From NCBI RefSeq assembly GCF_000427905.1, contig NZ_ATYX01000006.1, forward strand, positions 124,001-188,000: a stretch of 64,000 nucleotides of DNA, given 5' to 3'. This DNA is from Thermocrispum agreste DSM 44070. GTDB taxonomy: Bacteria; Actinomycetota; Actinomycetes; Mycobacteriales; Pseudonocardiaceae. Position 1 is the first letter of the stretch, and each line of letters begins with the position of its first letter. The notes under the pieces are model-generated. The model searched no databases, was not told where the DNA came from, and saw only the letters and a program-made list of their open reading frames with translations. The translations under genes and the position numbers were made by a program. This document shows, piece after piece, positions 42,603-52,668 of this stretch.

Positions 42603-43826
42603 GTGCCTGCATTGCCCGACGGTGAACCCGCTCCCCGCGACGGATCGCTACCCGCCGCAGCGCTGCGGTCGTTGGGCGAGCGGCCGTTCGGCGTCTACGT
42701 GCACGTGCCGTTCTGCGCCACCCGGTGCGGCTACTGCGACTTCAACACCTACACACCCGGTGAGCTGGGCACGTCGGCGTCGCCGCAGTCGTGGTTGGAG
42801 GGGTTGCGGCGAGAGCTGGATCTCGCGGCGACAGTGCTGGGCAGCGTTCCGCGTGCGGAAACGGTGTTCGTCGGCGGCGGTACTCCGTCGCTGTTGGGAG
42901 CCCAGGGCCTGGCCGATGTGCTGGCGGCCGTGCGGGACGCGTTCGGTCTTGCCCGTGGTGCGGAAGTCACGACCGAGGCGAATCCCGAATCGACGTCGCC
43001 GGAGTTCTTCGCCGGGCTCCTCGAGGCCGGCTACACCCGGGTCTCGCTGGGCATGCAGTCCGCTGTGCCGCACGTGTTGCGGGTGCTCGACCGAGTGCAC
43101 ACCCCTGGGCGGCCGCTCGCCGCCGCTCGCGAGGCGCTCGACGCCGGATTCGAGCACGTCAACGTGGACCTCATCTACGGGACGCCGGGGGAGCGGCCGG
43201 AAGACCTGCGCGCGTCGCTGGAGGCCGTCGGCGAAGTCATCGCCGACGGTGTGGACCACGTGTCGGCGTACGCGCTGATCGTCGAGGACGGCACGGCGAT
43301 GGCGCGCAAGGTCCGCTCGGGCGTGATCCCCGCGCCGGACGACGACGTGCTGGCCGGCTACTACGAGATGGTCGACGACTACCTCACCGGATGCGGGTTC
43401 TCCTGGTACGAGGTGTCGAACTGGGCGCGATCCGCCGATGCGGAGTGCCGCCACAACCTGGGCTACTGGCTGGGCGGCGACTGGTGGGGCGCCGGGCCCG
43501 GGGCGCACAGCCACGTCGGCGGGGTCCGCTGGTGGAACGTCAAGCACCCCGCCCGTTACGCGGAGCGGTTGCGTGCGGGTGATTCACCCGCTGCCGGCCG
43601 CGAGCTGCTGACCGATGAGGACCGCTACCTCGAGCGGGTCATGCTCGAACTGCGGCTGGCCCGCGGGTTGCCGCGAGACGCACTCGACGACGCCGGCCGC
43701 CGCGCCGCCGAAGACGCGGTCCGGGACGGCCTGCTCGAACCGGGGGAGTGGGCTGCCGGAAAGGCGGTGCTGACCCGGCGCGGGCGGTTGCTGGCCGACG
43801 GCGTGGTCCGCAGGCTGGCCGGCTGA
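42603..43826 (+). CDS. hemW: Radical SAM heme chaperone HemW
   Basis: A 407-residue radical-SAM protein that binds heme and delivers it to haem proteins; formerly annotated as HemN. The cluster motif is C38-x3-C42-x2-C45 (PFCATRCGYCDF). Further landmarks are FVGGGTPSLL, SLGMQSAVPHVLRVLDRVH, NVDLIYGTPGE and the C-terminal winged-helix region. The extra cysteine typical of true HemN oxidases is absent. GTG start. Divergent from the sulfur operon; position equals Rv2388c. Confidence 0.94.
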   Translation: MPALPDGEPAPRDGSLPAAALRSLGERPFGVYVHVPFCATRCGYCDFNTYTPGELGTSASPQSWLEGLRRELDLAATVLGSVPRAETVFVGGGTPSLLGAQGLADVLAAVRDAFGLARGAEVTTEANPESTSPEFFAGLLEAGYTRVSLGMQSAVPHVLRVLDRVHTPGRPLAAAREALDAGFEHVNVDLIYGTPGERPEDLRASLEAVGEVIADGVDHVSAYALIVEDGTAMARKVRSGVIPAPDDDVLAGYYEMVDDYLTGCGFSWYEVSNWARSADAECRHNLGYWLGGDWWGAGPGAHSHVGGVRWWNVKHPARYAERLRAGDSPAAGRELLTDEDRYLERVMLELRLARGLPRDALDDAGRRAAEDAVRDGLLEPGEWAAGKAVLTRRGRLLADGVVRRLAG

Positions 43827-43832
43827 CCCGGA

Positions 43833-44630
43833 TCACGGCCCGGCCACCGGATGCGGCAGCGCGATGCACATGCCGACCCGGGCATCCTCCACGTCGGGCA
43901 GCTTCGCCTGCAGTTCGGCGGCCAGCTGCCGGGCGTCGACCGAGTTTGCCGCGGTGACCTCGACGAAGGGGGACATGTCGTCTGGCTGGAGCGACGCGAC
44001 GAGCTCGGGCTGGTCGGCGAACTGCTCCTTGGCGCGCCGAAATGCCTCCTCGCGGGTCGTCTCCACCACCGAAGTTACCCGGTGGTCGTTGCGCAACGCG
44101 CTGGCGGCGGCGGTCATGGCCGCATCGGTACCGAAGTGCACCAGCACGGAATTCCGGCAGTTCACCGACTGCGACAGGGAGAGAATCGCTGCTGTGCGCT
44201 CGTCTCCCTTGACGCACGTCACCGGCTCGACGGCCAGCGCGTCGGCGAACTCGTCGCCGAGCACGCTCGCCAGCTCGCCCTTGGGCGCATCGACCGCAGC
44301 GACGTGGACGGCTGCCACCGCCGGTGCTTCGCTGCTGGTCTGGTCCCGCATGCCGTCGGCCAGCTCGGGGAAGGAACGCACCAGCCGGCGGAGCATCTGT
44401 TCCTGCGTCTCGGTGCGCACGTCGCCGACCCGATCGTCCTCGCGGAGCCGCTGCGCGGCCGTCCGCATGGACTTGTCGTCGGCGAAGTACAGCGACACGC
44501 CGTTGGCGCATGTCGCCGAGACCGGTTCGGACGAGAAGAGGGCGCACCCGGTCAGCGTGACGGACGCAGCCACCAGCACCGCTGCGGTGCACAGCAGGCC
44601 CTTGATGCTCACGCGCACCGAGTCTGGCAC
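43833..44630 (-). CDS. Lipoprotein with two FtsX extracellular-domain-like modules
   Basis: A 265-residue predicted lipoprotein: a short N-region, hydrophobic CTAAVLVAASVTL and a lipobox LTGC with the lipidated Cys29. The exported part contains two related modules that resemble the FtsX extracellular domain: SLYFADDKSMRTAAQRL then EQMLRRLVRSFPELAD, and VLVHFGTDAAMTAAASAL then REEAFRRAKEQFADQPELVASL. No FtsX membrane helices follow. A GTG 18 bases later (44612) is an alternative start that gives a tighter signal peptide. It ends six bases from hemW on the opposite strand. Function unknown; an FtsX/hydrolase-activation role is speculation. Confidence 0.78.
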   Translation of the reverse strand: MPDSVRVSIKGLLCTAAVLVAASVTLTGCALFSSEPVSATCANGVSLYFADDKSMRTAAQRLREDDRVGDVRTETQEQMLRRLVRSFPELADGMRDQTSSEAPAVAAVHVAAVDAPKGELASVLGDEFADALAVEPVTCVKGDERTAAILSLSQSVNCRNSVLVHFGTDAAMTAAASALRNDHRVTSVVETTREEAFRRAKEQFADQPELVASLQPDDMSPFVEVTAANSVDARQLAAELQAKLPDVEDARVGMCIALPHPVAGP

Positions 44631-44667
44631 GGCGTGGCACCCTGCGGACCGCGACGTCGTGTCCGGG

Positions 44668-45408
44668 TCATGATCGGCTGACCATGCCGCGGGCGATCAG
44701 CTCGACGGTGATCAGCACCGCGATGGCCTGGACCGCCAGGACGCCGATCAGCACGAGCAGCTGCGCGGCGCCGGCGTCCGCCGGGCTCGCGCCGCCGAGC
44801 AGGACGCCGACGTAGGCGCCGGGCAACGTGACCAGGCCGACGGTGCGCGTCTGGTCCAGCGACGGGATCAGCGCTTCCGCGGCAGGCTGCCTGGCCACTT
44901 CCAGTGCGGCGCCCCGGGGCATGAAGCCGAGCGCCAGCGCTGCTTCGTACTCCCCGCGCCGGGCCTCGAGCTCGTCCAGTGCCCGCCGCCCGGCCAGCGT
45001 CGTCGCGGTCATCGCGTTGCCGATGAGGATGCCTGCGATGGGGATGACCGCGATGCCGGACAGCGGGACCAGGCGGGTGGCCAGTGTCAGCGTGAGCACC
45101 GGGGCGACCCCGCACACGATGGGCACGGCCAGCCAGAACGCGGTGAAGGTCCTGGTGATGCGGCGGGAAGCGGTCACCGTGGCGGCCACGAGCATGATCA
45201 CCACGAACACCGCCCACCAGCCGGTGGTGAGCAGGAACGTGATGACCCCGGAGACGGCGGCCAGCTGCCCGGCCGCGCGCACGCCTGCCAGCAGCGGGGC
45301 CCTGGCGGGCCCGAGCCCGCCTGCCGCGGTGACCACCGCCGCGACGGTGGCCAGGATCACCAGGACGACAACGAGCGTTATGTTGAGGGGAACCACGGCG
45401 GACGACAC
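44668..45408 (-). CDS. FetB/UPF0014-family ABC transporter permease
   Basis: A 246-residue membrane protein with about seven helices. It carries the UPF0014 hallmarks ILIGNAMTATTLA, the cytoplasmic ALALGFMPRGAALE loop that contacts an ATPase, and GLVTLPGAYVGVLLGGASPADA. In E. coli FetAB exports iron. The ATPase partner (FetA) is not adjacent, so it must be encoded elsewhere or be missing. Transcribed towards the lipoprotein gene, 37 bases away, possibly with it. Confidence 0.87.
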   Translation of the reverse strand: MSSAVVPLNITLVVVLVILATVAAVVTAAGGLGPARAPLLAGVRAAGQLAAVSGVITFLLTTGWWAVFVVIMLVAATVTASRRITRTFTAFWLAVPIVCGVAPVLTLTLATRLVPLSGIAVIPIAGILIGNAMTATTLAGRRALDELEARRGEYEAALALGFMPRGAALEVARQPAAEALIPSLDQTRTVGLVTLPGAYVGVLLGGASPADAGAAQLLVLIGVLAVQAIAVLITVELIARGMVSRS

Positions 45409-45559
45409 GGCGCTGAGTGTGCCCGGCCGGGGCGAGCATCACCCGTTTGCGGGTACGGTGTGCCTGCCGGTCGTTAGCACAAGCAACAGTACCGCGTCGA
45501 ATTGGCCGTAAACTGAAGGTGTCTGGTCGCTGGGTGGTTCCGAGCCGGAGGAGGTGTCC

Positions 45560-46585
45560 GTGGGCCACGCCGAGGATCGTCGGTTCGCGGTGTTGCGGGC
45601 AATCATCGCCGACTATGTGGCCACTCAGGAGCCGGTGGGGTCGAAGGCCCTGGTGGACAGGCACAATCTCGGCGTGTCGAGCGCGACGGTGCGCAACGAC
45701 ATGGCCGTCCTGGAAGAGGAGGGCTACATCACCCAGCCACACACCAGCGCCGGGCGCATCCCCACCGACAAGGGCTACCGGGTCTTCGTCGACCGGCTGT
45801 CGGAGGTCAAGCCGCTCAGCGCGGCCGAGCGCCGCGCCATCAAACAGTTCCTGGACGGCGCCGTCGACCTCGAGGACGTGCTGCGCCGCTCCGTGCGGTT
45901 GCTGGCCCAGCTGACCCGGCAGGTCGCGGTGATCCAGTACCCGATGCTGACCAACTCCACCGTCCGGCACGTCGAGGTCGTCCCGCTCACCCCCGCCCGG
46001 CTCATGCTGGTGCTGATCACCAGCGTCGGCCGCGTGGACCAGCGCACGGTCGAGCTGGGCGACGTGATCAGCGACGACGACATCGCCGCGATGCGCAACG
46101 AGCTGAACGAGTCGCTGGTGGGGCAGAAGCTGGCGGACGCCGCGTCCACGGTCTCCGGCCTGCCGGACCGGGTGCGCCCGGAGATCCGCGAGCACATGAC
46201 CCGGATCGCCACGGTGCTGATCGAGTCGCTGGTCGAGCACCCGGAGGAGCGGCTGGTGCTGGGCGGCACGGCCAACCTGACCAGGAACGTCTCGGACTTC
46301 CCCGGCTCGTTGCGCCAGGTGCTGGAGGCGCTGGAGGAGCAGGTGGTGGTCCTCAAGCTGCTGGCCGCGGTGCGCGGACCCGGTGTGCTGAACGTGCGTA
46401 TCGGCGAGGAAAATGAAGACGAGCAGATGCGCACCACGTCCGTGGTGTCGATCGGGTACGGCACCGGGGACACGTTGTTCGGCGGCATGGGGGTGGTCGG
46501 CCCGACGCGGATGGACTACCCGAACACCATCGCCGCGGTGCGTGCCGTGGCCAACTACGTCGGCCAGATCCTCTCCGGCCGGTGA
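45560..46585 (+). CDS. hrcA: Heat-inducible transcription repressor HrcA
   Basis: A 341-residue repressor of chaperone genes. N-terminal winged helix: [24 protein letters not shown] and [37 protein letters not shown]; then GAF-like and dimerisation regions ending near [23 protein letters not shown]. The GTG at 45560 is preferred because CGGAGGAGG lies just before it; a GTG at 45554 overlaps that ribosome site. No full CIRCE operator occurs upstream, only a TTAGCAC half-like string near 45472. dnaJ2 follows after 56 bases. Confidence 0.96.
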   Translation: MGHAEDRRFAVLRAIIADYVATQEPVGSKALVDRHNLGVSSATVRNDMAVLEEEGYITQPHTSAGRIPTDKGYRVFVDRLSEVKPLSAAERRAIKQFLDGAVDLEDVLRRSVRLLAQLTRQVAVIQYPMLTNSTVRHVEVVPLTPARLMLVLITSVGRVDQRTVELGDVISDDDIAAMRNELNESLVGQKLADAASTVSGLPDRVRPEIREHMTRIATVLIESLVEHPEERLVLGGTANLTRNVSDFPGSLRQVLEALEEQVVVLKLLAAVRGPGVLNVRIGEENEDEQMRTTSVVSIGYGTGDTLFGGMGVVGPTRMDYPNTIAAVRAVANYVGQILSGR

Positions 46586-46641
46586 GCAGCGGGATGCGCG
46601 AAGCTGGGTAGCGGCGCTGAGCAGAGGCGTTAGGGAGCACG

Positions 46642-47799
46642 GTGGCGAAGGACTACTACGGCATCCTCGGGGTGTCCAAGAACGCTACGGAGCAGGAGAT
46701 CAAGCGGGCCTACCGCAAGCTGGCCCGCGAGCTGCATCCGGACGTCAACCCGTCGGAGGACGCCCAGCACCGCTTCGCCGAGGTCACCCAGGCTTACGAG
46801 GTCCTGTCCGACCCGCAGAAGCGCAAGATCGTCGACCTCGGTGGTGACCCGCTGGACAACGGCGCGAGCGCCCGCGCGGGCATGCGCGACCCGTTCGCCG
46901 GGTTCGGCGGCCTGAGCGACATCATGGACGCCTTCTTCGGCACCGGTGGGGCGGCGACCGGTCGCGGCCCGCGCAGCCGGGTGCAGCCGGGCTCCGATGC
47001 CCTCATCCGGATCACCTTGACGCTGGAGGAGTGCGCCACCGGTGTCACCAAGGAGATCGCGGTGGACACCGCGGTGCTGTGCGACGAGTGCAAGGGCTCG
47101 GGCAGCCGGTCCGGCTCGCAGACCGTGACCTGCGACACCTGCGACGGCCGCGGTGAGATCCAGACGGTGCAGCGGTCGTTCCTCGGCCAGGTGATGACCA
47201 CCAGGACGTGTCCGGTCTGCCAGGGCTACGGCGAGATCATCGCCGACCCGTGCGGCAAGTGCGGCGGCGACGGGCGGGTGCGCGCTCGCCGGACGGTCAC
47301 CGCGAAGATTCCCGCCGGGGTCGGCGACGGCATGCGCATCCGCCTGGCGGGGCAGGGTGAGGTCGGTCCGGGCGGCGGCCCGGCGGGCGATCTGTACGTG
47401 GAGGTGGACGAAGCGCCGCACGACGTGTTCGTCCGGCAGGGCCACGACCTGCACTGCCACGTGCGCATTCCGATGACCACGGCGGCGCTGGGCGCCACGG
47501 TGCCGATGGAGACGCTGGTCGACGGGGTGCACGAGCTGCGCCTGGACCCGGGCACGCAGCCGGACACCGAGGTGGTCGTTCCCGGTCTCGGCATGCCGAA
47601 GCTGCGTTCCTCCGGGCAGTCCGACGGGCGTGGCGACCTGCACGTGCACATCGACGTCGAGGTGCCGACGAAACTGGACGAGCAGCAGCGCAGGCTGCTG
47701 CAGCAGCTGGCTCAGCTGCGCGGCGAGGAGGCGCCGTCGCTGACCTCCAACGGCGCCAAGTCGGGCGGCCTGTTCTCCCGCCTGCGTGCCAAGCGCTGA
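46642..47799 (+). CDS. dnaJ: DnaJ co-chaperone (DnaJ2)
   Basis: A 385-residue Hsp40. The J domain ([22 protein letters not shown], then ELHPDVNP with the HPD motif) stimulates DnaK. A Gly/Phe-rich linker follows (about 75-110), then four zinc-binding repeats ([33 protein letters not shown]) and the substrate-binding C-terminal domains. GTG start. The pairing with hrcA equals Rv2374c-Rv2373c. It lacks a grpE-dnaK partner here, as usual for actinobacterial dnaJ2. Confidence 0.96.
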   Translation: MAKDYYGILGVSKNATEQEIKRAYRKLARELHPDVNPSEDAQHRFAEVTQAYEVLSDPQKRKIVDLGGDPLDNGASARAGMRDPFAGFGGLSDIMDAFFGTGGAATGRGPRSRVQPGSDALIRITLTLEECATGVTKEIAVDTAVLCDECKGSGSRSGSQTVTCDTCDGRGEIQTVQRSFLGQVMTTRTCPVCQGYGEIIADPCGKCGGDGRVRARRTVTAKIPAGVGDGMRIRLAGQGEVGPGGGPAGDLYVEVDEAPHDVFVRQGHDLHCHVRIPMTTAALGATVPMETLVDGVHELRLDPGTQPDTEVVVPGLGMPKLRSSGQSDGRGDLHVHIDVEVPTKLDEQQRRLLQQLAQLRGEEAPSLTSNGAKSGGLFSRLRAKR

Positions 47800-47813
47800 A
47801 GGCGCCGTGTCCC

Positions 47814-48566
47814 ATGACCCCACCGCTGTTCCTCGTCGAGGAGCTTGGCGAGCCCGCGGACGGCGCGGAGCTGACGCTGACCGGCGACGAGGCCCATCAC
47901 GGTGCTTCGGTGCTGCGGCTCAAGCCGGGCGAGGCCGTTCTGGTCGGTGACGGCGCGGGCGCCGTGGCGGAGGGCACGGTCGCGGCCGTTCGCCCCGGCC
48001 GCGACGCCGTCGTGACGGTGATCGTGCGCCGGCGATGGGTGGAGCCGGAACCCGCGCTGCGTTTCACGGTGGTGCAGGCCCTGGCGAAAGGGGACCGCGG
48101 GGAGCTCGCGGTCGAGCAGGCCGCCCAGGTCGGTGCGGACGCGGTGATTCCGTGGCGCGCGGCCCGCTGCGTGGCGCGGTGGGACGAGGGGCCGCGCGGT
48201 GCCAAGGCGCTGGCCAAGTGGCGATCCGTGGCGCGGGCGGCCACCAAGCAGGCCAGGCGGCCGCGGCTGCTGCACGTGGCCGAACCGGTCACCACGCGCG
48301 AACTGCTCGGCCTGGCGTCCTCGGCCGCGCTGACCGTGGTGTTGGAGGGCGATGCCGAGCGGGCCTTCGCCGACCTGCCCTGGCCGGAGCGGGGCGAGGT
48401 CCTGCTGGTCGTCGGTCCGGAAGGGGGCATCACGCCCGAGGAGCGCGCCGCACTGGCGTCCGCGGGGGCCGTGGAAGCCCGCCTCGGGCCGTATGTGCTG
48501 CGCACGTCGACCGCGGGGGCGGTCGCGGTGAGCGCGGCGGCGACGCTGACCAAGCGCTGGAGGTGA
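47814..48566 (+). CDS. rsmE: 16S rRNA (uracil1498-N3)-methyltransferase
   Basis: A 250-residue SPOUT methyltransferase modifying U1498 of 16S rRNA. The N-terminal PUA-like domain contains LTGDEAHHGASVLRLKPGE; the SPOUT knot has VQALAKGDRGELAVEQAAQVG, LLVVGPEGGITPEERAAL and LGPYVLRTSTAGAVAV. It begins 14 bases after dnaJ2, in the conserved order hrcA-dnaJ2-rsmE. Two strong hairpins follow at 48697-48775. Confidence 0.96.
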   Translation: MTPPLFLVEELGEPADGAELTLTGDEAHHGASVLRLKPGEAVLVGDGAGAVAEGTVAAVRPGRDAVVTVIVRRRWVEPEPALRFTVVQALAKGDRGELAVEQAAQVGADAVIPWRAARCVARWDEGPRGAKALAKWRSVARAATKQARRPRLLHVAEPVTTRELLGLASSAALTVVLEGDAERAFADLPWPERGEVLLVVGPEGGITPEERAALASAGAVEARLGPYVLRTSTAGAVAVSAAATLTKRWR

Positions 48567-48696
48567 CCGGCGCCGGAACCGCCCAGAACGGGCCTTCGGT
48601 GACGAATTGCCCTTCAGCTATGGCGACCGCAGGCTAACGGTGCTTAAAATTGAGGTTGCGGGAGTCACCGGTCGCTGACCCCGCGAACAGAAGACT

Positions 48697-48727
48697 CCGC
48701 CGGACACCTCCCCCCTCGGTCCGGCGG
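48697..48727 (+). terminator. First of two tandem strong hairpins after rsmE
   Basis: CCGCCGGAC (48697-48705) pairs perfectly with GTCCGGCGG (48719-48727) around a 13-base loop. It lies 130 bases after the rsmE stop. It may end the hrcA operon or be part of a structured RNA together with the next hairpin. Confidence 0.55.
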
Positions 48728-48728
48728 C

Positions 48729-48775
48729 GCCGCGGGAGGCGGTGGAGCGACCCCCAGGTTCCACCGCCCCGCGGC
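48729..48775. terminator. Second tandem hairpin, long bipartite stem
   Basis: GCCGCGG (48729-48735) pairs with CCGCGGC (48769-48775), and inside it GGCGGTGGA (48738-48746) with TCCACCGCC (48760-48768), separated only by a two-base bulge. This gives 16 pairs with a 13-base loop. The strand cannot be decided from the fold. The rest of the 386 bp gap between rsmE and the HIT gene holds no gene that I recognise. Confidence 0.55.
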
Positions 48776-48952
48776 CTCTTCCCAGCGTTGTCGTTCTCCC
48801 TCTCAGCTGGCCGTTCCACCAGGGCGGCGCAGCATGCCGGCGATCGTCGCGCGCATCGTGTCCTCGCCCTTGCGCGGGTCGCGCTGTGCGCGGTCGCGGG
48901 AGACAGCTGACCGGTCGTCGGCATGCGGCGGGTGGCTCGTAGTCTGATCGGC

Positions 48953-49312
48953 ATGAGCGACAGCGAGACGCTTTTCGAGCGCATCATCGCCAGGGAGATC
49001 CCGGCCGACATCGTGCACGAGACGGACACCACGCTGGCCTTCCGCGACATCAATCCGCAGGCCCGGGTGCACGTGCTGGTGGTGCCGAAGAAGCGCTACC
49101 GCAACGTCGGCGAGCTGGCCGCCGAGCCGCAGCTGCTGGCCGACGTGCTGGCCACCGCCCGCAAGGTCGCCGAGCTGGAGGGCATCGCCGACAGCGGCTA
49201 CCGGGTCGTTTTCAACACCGGCCCGGACGCCGGCCAGACGGTTTTCCACGTGCACGCGCACGTGCTGGGAGGCGAGCCGCTGGGCCTGTTCGGACGTCCC
49301 GGGGGAAAGTGA
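48953..49312 (+). CDS. HIT-domain nucleotide hydrolase
   Basis: A 119-residue HIT/HINT protein hydrolysing nucleoside phosphoramidates or related adenylates. The histidine triad is HVHAHVLGG near the C-terminus; ERIIAREIPADIVHET and FRDINPQARVHVLVVPKKRY are the expected upstream motifs. The ATG at 48953 begins MSDSETLFERII; the longer frame adds ten poor residues. It lies upstream of phoH in a conserved neighbourhood. Confidence 0.93.
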   Translation: MSDSETLFERIIAREIPADIVHETDTTLAFRDINPQARVHVLVVPKKRYRNVGELAAEPQLLADVLATARKVAELEGIADSGYRVVFNTGPDAGQTVFHVHAHVLGGEPLGLFGRPGGK

Positions 49313-49396
49313 GCTGCGCACCCGGGGAGAAATTCGTTAGCATCGGTGCCACCAACCCGTCCGTCGAGCAGCAGAAGAAGGCAGGCCAGAGGCCAC

Positions 49397-50422
49397 GTGG
49401 CCGAAACCGCAGAAGGCGTTCCCAGATCCTCGTCACCAGCGCAGTCCCGGTTCCCGATACCCGCTGCGATCGCTCTCAACCTGCTTGGTTCCGCCGACGA
49501 GAACCTCATCGCCATGGAGGAGTACCTTGCCGCGGACGTGCACGTGCGCGGCAACGAGGTCACCCTCACTGGCAGCGCGGCGGACGTGGCGTTCGCCGAG
49601 CGAGTGTTCAGTGAGCTGGTCGAGCTGGCAGGCAAAGGTCAGCAGGTCGGGCCGGACGTGGTGCGTCGCACCGTGGGCATGCTGGCCAACGGCGTGTCCG
49701 AGGACGAGTCGCCCGCCGAGGTGCTCAGCATCAACATCCTGTCTCGGCGCGGCCGCACCATCCGACCGAAGACGCTGAACCAGAAGCGTTACGTCGACGC
49801 CATCGACGCGCACACGGTGGTGTTCGGCATCGGCCCGGCGGGGACCGGCAAGACGTATCTGGCGATGGCCAAGGCGGTGCAGGCGCTGCAGGCCAAGGAC
49901 GTCAACCGGATCATCCTGACCAGGCCCGCGGTGGAGGCGGGGGAGCGGCTCGGCTTCCTGCCCGGCACGCTCTACGAGAAGATCGACCCGTACCTGCGGC
50001 CGCTGTACGACGCGTTGCACGACATGGTCGACCCGGATTCCATCCCCGGGCTGATCCAGGCGGGCACGATCGAGATCGCGCCGCTGGCCTACATGCGCGG
50101 CCGCACGCTCAACGACGCGTTCATCATCCTGGACGAGGCGCAGAACACCACGCCGGAACAGATGAAGATGTTCCTCACCCGGCTGGGCTTCGGCTCGAAG
50201 ATCGTGGTGACCGGCGACGTCACGCAGACCGACCTGCCGGGGGGCCAGGAGTCCGGGCTGCGCGTGGTGCGGGAGATCCTGGAAGACGTCGATGACGTTC
50301 ACTTCTCGGTGCTGACCAGCGACGACGTGGTGCGGCACCAGCTGGTCGGCCGCATCGTGGACGCCTACGAGAAGTGGCAGGTCGGCCGCCGGCAGCAGGC
50401 GGAGCGGCGCCGTCGGCGCTGA
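49397..50422 (+). CDS. phoH: PhoH-like ATPase (PhoH family)
   Basis: A 341-residue P-loop protein with an N-terminal KH-like RNA-binding segment ([20 protein letters not shown]) and a PhoH ATPase domain: Walker [12 protein letters not shown], Walker [11 protein letters not shown], and [10 protein letters not shown]. Adjacency to ybeY suggests a role in rRNA maturation or RNA turnover. The GTG at 49397 gives the conserved VAETAEG start; the upstream part of the frame is not conserved in character. Corresponds to Rv2368c. Confidence 0.94.
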   Translation: MAETAEGVPRSSSPAQSRFPIPAAIALNLLGSADENLIAMEEYLAADVHVRGNEVTLTGSAADVAFAERVFSELVELAGKGQQVGPDVVRRTVGMLANGVSEDESPAEVLSINILSRRGRTIRPKTLNQKRYVDAIDAHTVVFGIGPAGTGKTYLAMAKAVQALQAKDVNRIILTRPAVEAGERLGFLPGTLYEKIDPYLRPLYDALHDMVDPDSIPGLIQAGTIEIAPLAYMRGRTLNDAFIILDEAQNTTPEQMKMFLTRLGFGSKIVVTGDVTQTDLPGGQESGLRVVREILEDVDDVHFSVLTSDDVVRHQLVGRIVDAYEKWQVGRRQQAERRRRR

Positions 50423-50453
50423 CGGTGCCGACGGTGGGAGACACGGACGAACC

Positions 50454-51014
50454 ATGAGTATCGAGCTGGCCAACGAGTCGGGTATCGCGGTGGACGAGGA
50501 GTCGATCGTCTCCATCGCGCGTTACACGCTGGACCGCATGCGCGTCAGCCCGCTGGCCGAACTGTCGGTGCAGCTGGTCACCCTCGAGGTGATGGAGGAC
50601 CTGCACCGGAGGTGGATGGACCTGCCGGGGCCGACCGACGTGATGGCCTTCCCGATGGACGAGCTGGACACGCGGCGGCCGGACGCCCCGGAGCCGTCCC
50701 CGGCGGAGGCACCCGCCCTGCTGGGTGACGTCGTGTTGTGCCCGGAGTTCGCCAAGGAGCAGGCCCGCAAGGCCGGGCACTCGTTGTCCGACGAACTGCA
50801 CTTGCTGACCGTGCACGGCGTGCTGCACCTGCTGGGTTACGACCACGCGGAGCCGGACGAGGAGCGGGAGATGTTCGGCCTGCAGAACCAGATCCTGGCC
50901 GACTACCGGCGGGCAGTGGCCGAGGCGAAGCGGCGCAGCGTGCAGCGGGACGCCGACGAGAAGCTGCTCGGCGTGGTGGGGCTGGACGACGAATCGGGCC
51001 GTCAGGAGCCCTGA
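50454..51014 (+). CDS. ybeY: Endoribonuclease YbeY
   Basis: A 186-residue zinc-dependent RNase for 16S rRNA 3'-end maturation and ribosome quality control. The metal site [11 protein letters not shown] (three histidines) is present; [12 protein letters not shown] and [10 protein letters not shown] are further signatures. The C-terminal tail of about 25 residues is variable. The stop overlaps the ATG of the next gene (TGATG). Confidence 0.96.
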   Translation: MSIELANESGIAVDEESIVSIARYTLDRMRVSPLAELSVQLVTLEVMEDLHRRWMDLPGPTDVMAFPMDELDTRRPDAPEPSPAEAPALLGDVVLCPEFAKEQARKAGHSLSDELHLLTVHGVLHLLGYDHAEPDEEREMFGLQNQILADYRRAVAEAKRRSVQRDADEKLLGVVGLDDESGRQEP

Positions 51015-52324
51015 TGGCCTCGTCAGCGGCGTTGCTCGTCGTGGCAGGCGCGCTGATCCTGCTCGCAGGCGTGTTCGCCGCCGCGGACTCGGCCGTCAGT
51101 GTGGTCTCCAAGGCCAGGGTCGCGGGCATGGTCCGGGCCGGGCGCAGCGGCGCCCGTCAGCTCGCCGCGGTGGTCGAGGACCGGACCAGGCACATCAACC
51201 TGCTGCTGTTGCTCCGGCTCGGCTGTGAGCTGACCGCCACGGTGCTGGTCACTGTGGTGCTGCTGCGCTGGATCGAGTCGGAGTGGCTGGCCGTGCTGGT
51301 CGCCGCGGCGGTGATGCTGGTGATCAGCTACGTGCTGGTCGGTGTCGGGCCGCGCACCATCGCCCGTCAGCACCCGTACGGGGTGGGCTCCGCGCTGGCC
51401 GGCCTGGTGCGGCTGCTTGGCTTCCTGCTCGGCCCGCTGAGCAGGCTGCTCATCTGGCTGGGCAACGCGATCGTGCCCGGCGGCGGATTCCGGGAGGGGC
51501 CGTTCACCAGCGAGATCGAGGTGCGCGAGATCGTCGACCTGGCCAGGGAACGCGGCGTGGTGGAGGACTCCGAGCGGGCGATGATCCACTCGGTGTTCGA
51601 GCTGGGGGACACGCTGGCCCGTGAGGTGATGGTGCCGCGCACCGAGATCGTGTGGATCGAGCGGACCAAGACCGTGCGGCAGGCGCTGGCGTTGTCGCTG
51701 CGCACCGGCTACAGCCGGATTCCGGTGATCGGGGAGAACGTCGACGACGTGGTCGGCGTGGTGAACATCAAGGACCTGGTGCGGGCGAGCATGACCGAGG
51801 GCGGCAGCTCCCGCCCGGTGTCGGAGGTGATGAACCCGGCGTCGTTCATCCCCGACTCCAAACCGCTGGACGACCTGTTGCGGGAGATGCAGGTCTCGCG
51901 CAACCACGTGGCCATCGCGGTCGACGAGTACGGCGGCACCGCGGGTCTGGTCACGTTGGAGGACATCGTGGAGGAGATCGTCGGCGAGATCACCGACGAG
52001 TCCGACACCGACGAGCGGCCGCCGGTCGAGCACCTGGCGGACGGCGCGGTGCGGGTGTCCGCCAGACTGGGCGTGGACGACCTGGGGGAGCTGTACGGGA
52101 TCGACCTGTCCGACCACGACGTGGACACCGTGGTCGGGCTGCTGGCCGAACGGCTGGGGAGAGTGCCGTTGCCCGGGGCCGAAGCGGAAGTCGACGGCCT
52201 GCGGCTGCACGCCGAAGGCGGCAAGGACCATCGTGGCAGGATGCGTATCACCACCGTCGTGGTCCAGCCGACCGCGCGGGAATCCTCGGCCACGACGGCC
52301 CCGGCGGAAACGGAGCGTGCATGA
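51014..52324 (+). CDS. CorC/HlyC-type CBS-pair membrane protein (CNNM-like)
   Basis: A 436-residue protein. Residues 1-150 or so form the membrane part with three to four helices ([53 protein letters not shown]). Two CBS domains follow ([37 protein letters not shown]) and a C-terminal CorC_HlyC domain ([17 protein letters not shown]). Family members are implicated in Mg2+/Co2+ transport. Corresponds to Rv2366c. Overlaps genes on both sides. Confidence 0.93.
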   Translation: MASSAALLVVAGALILLAGVFAAADSAVSVVSKARVAGMVRAGRSGARQLAAVVEDRTRHINLLLLLRLGCELTATVLVTVVLLRWIESEWLAVLVAAAVMLVISYVLVGVGPRTIARQHPYGVGSALAGLVRLLGFLLGPLSRLLIWLGNAIVPGGGFREGPFTSEIEVREIVDLARERGVVEDSERAMIHSVFELGDTLAREVMVPRTEIVWIERTKTVRQALALSLRTGYSRIPVIGENVDDVVGVVNIKDLVRASMTEGGSSRPVSEVMNPASFIPDSKPLDDLLREMQVSRNHVAIAVDEYGGTAGLVTLEDIVEEIVGEITDESDTDERPPVEHLADGAVRVSARLGVDDLGELYGIDLSDHDVDTVVGLLAERLGRVPLPGAEAEVDGLRLHAEGGKDHRGRMRITTVVVQPTARESSATTAPAETERA

Positions 52325-52668
52325 CGACCACGATCGACGACCTGGATTCCGAGGACGCCAAGCTGGTGACGCTGGCCCGCTCTGCGCGGGCGCGCACCGG
52401 CGCCGCGGAGGGCGCGGCGGTCCGGGACACCATCGGCCGCACCTACGCCGCGGCCACCGTCGAGCTGCCGTCGCTGTCGGTCACCGCGCTGCAGGCGGCG
52501 GTCGTCGCGGCGGTGTCCAGCGGCGCGGACGGCATCGAAGCCGCGGTGATCGTGGGGGAGTCCGCGGAGATCACCGCCGCGTCCGCGTCCGCGGTGCGCG
52601 ATCTGACCCCCGACGCGCCGATCTACCTGGTCGACCCGTCCGGCACCGTGGTGGACAAGACGCCATGA
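52321..52668 (+). CDS. Cytidine-deaminase-like protein lacking the zinc motif
   Basis: A 115-residue protein between corC and era, as Rv2365c in M. tuberculosis. The fold hints of a cytidine deaminase core are [34 protein letters not shown]-like spacing and [19 protein letters not shown], but neither the HAE nor the PCxxC zinc motif is present. It is therefore probably not a deaminase. Overlaps by four bases with the genes on each side. Function unknown. Confidence 0.85.
   Translation: MTTTIDDLDSEDAKLVTLARSARARTGAAEGAAVRDTIGRTYAAATVELPSLSVTALQAAVVAAVSSGADGIEAAVIVGESAEITAASASAVRDLTPDAPIYLVDPSGTVVDKTP

Noticed and set aside
45465-45480. CIRCE element before hrcA
   Set aside because: Only one TTAGCAC-like half is present; the opposite arm GAGTGCTAA is absent.
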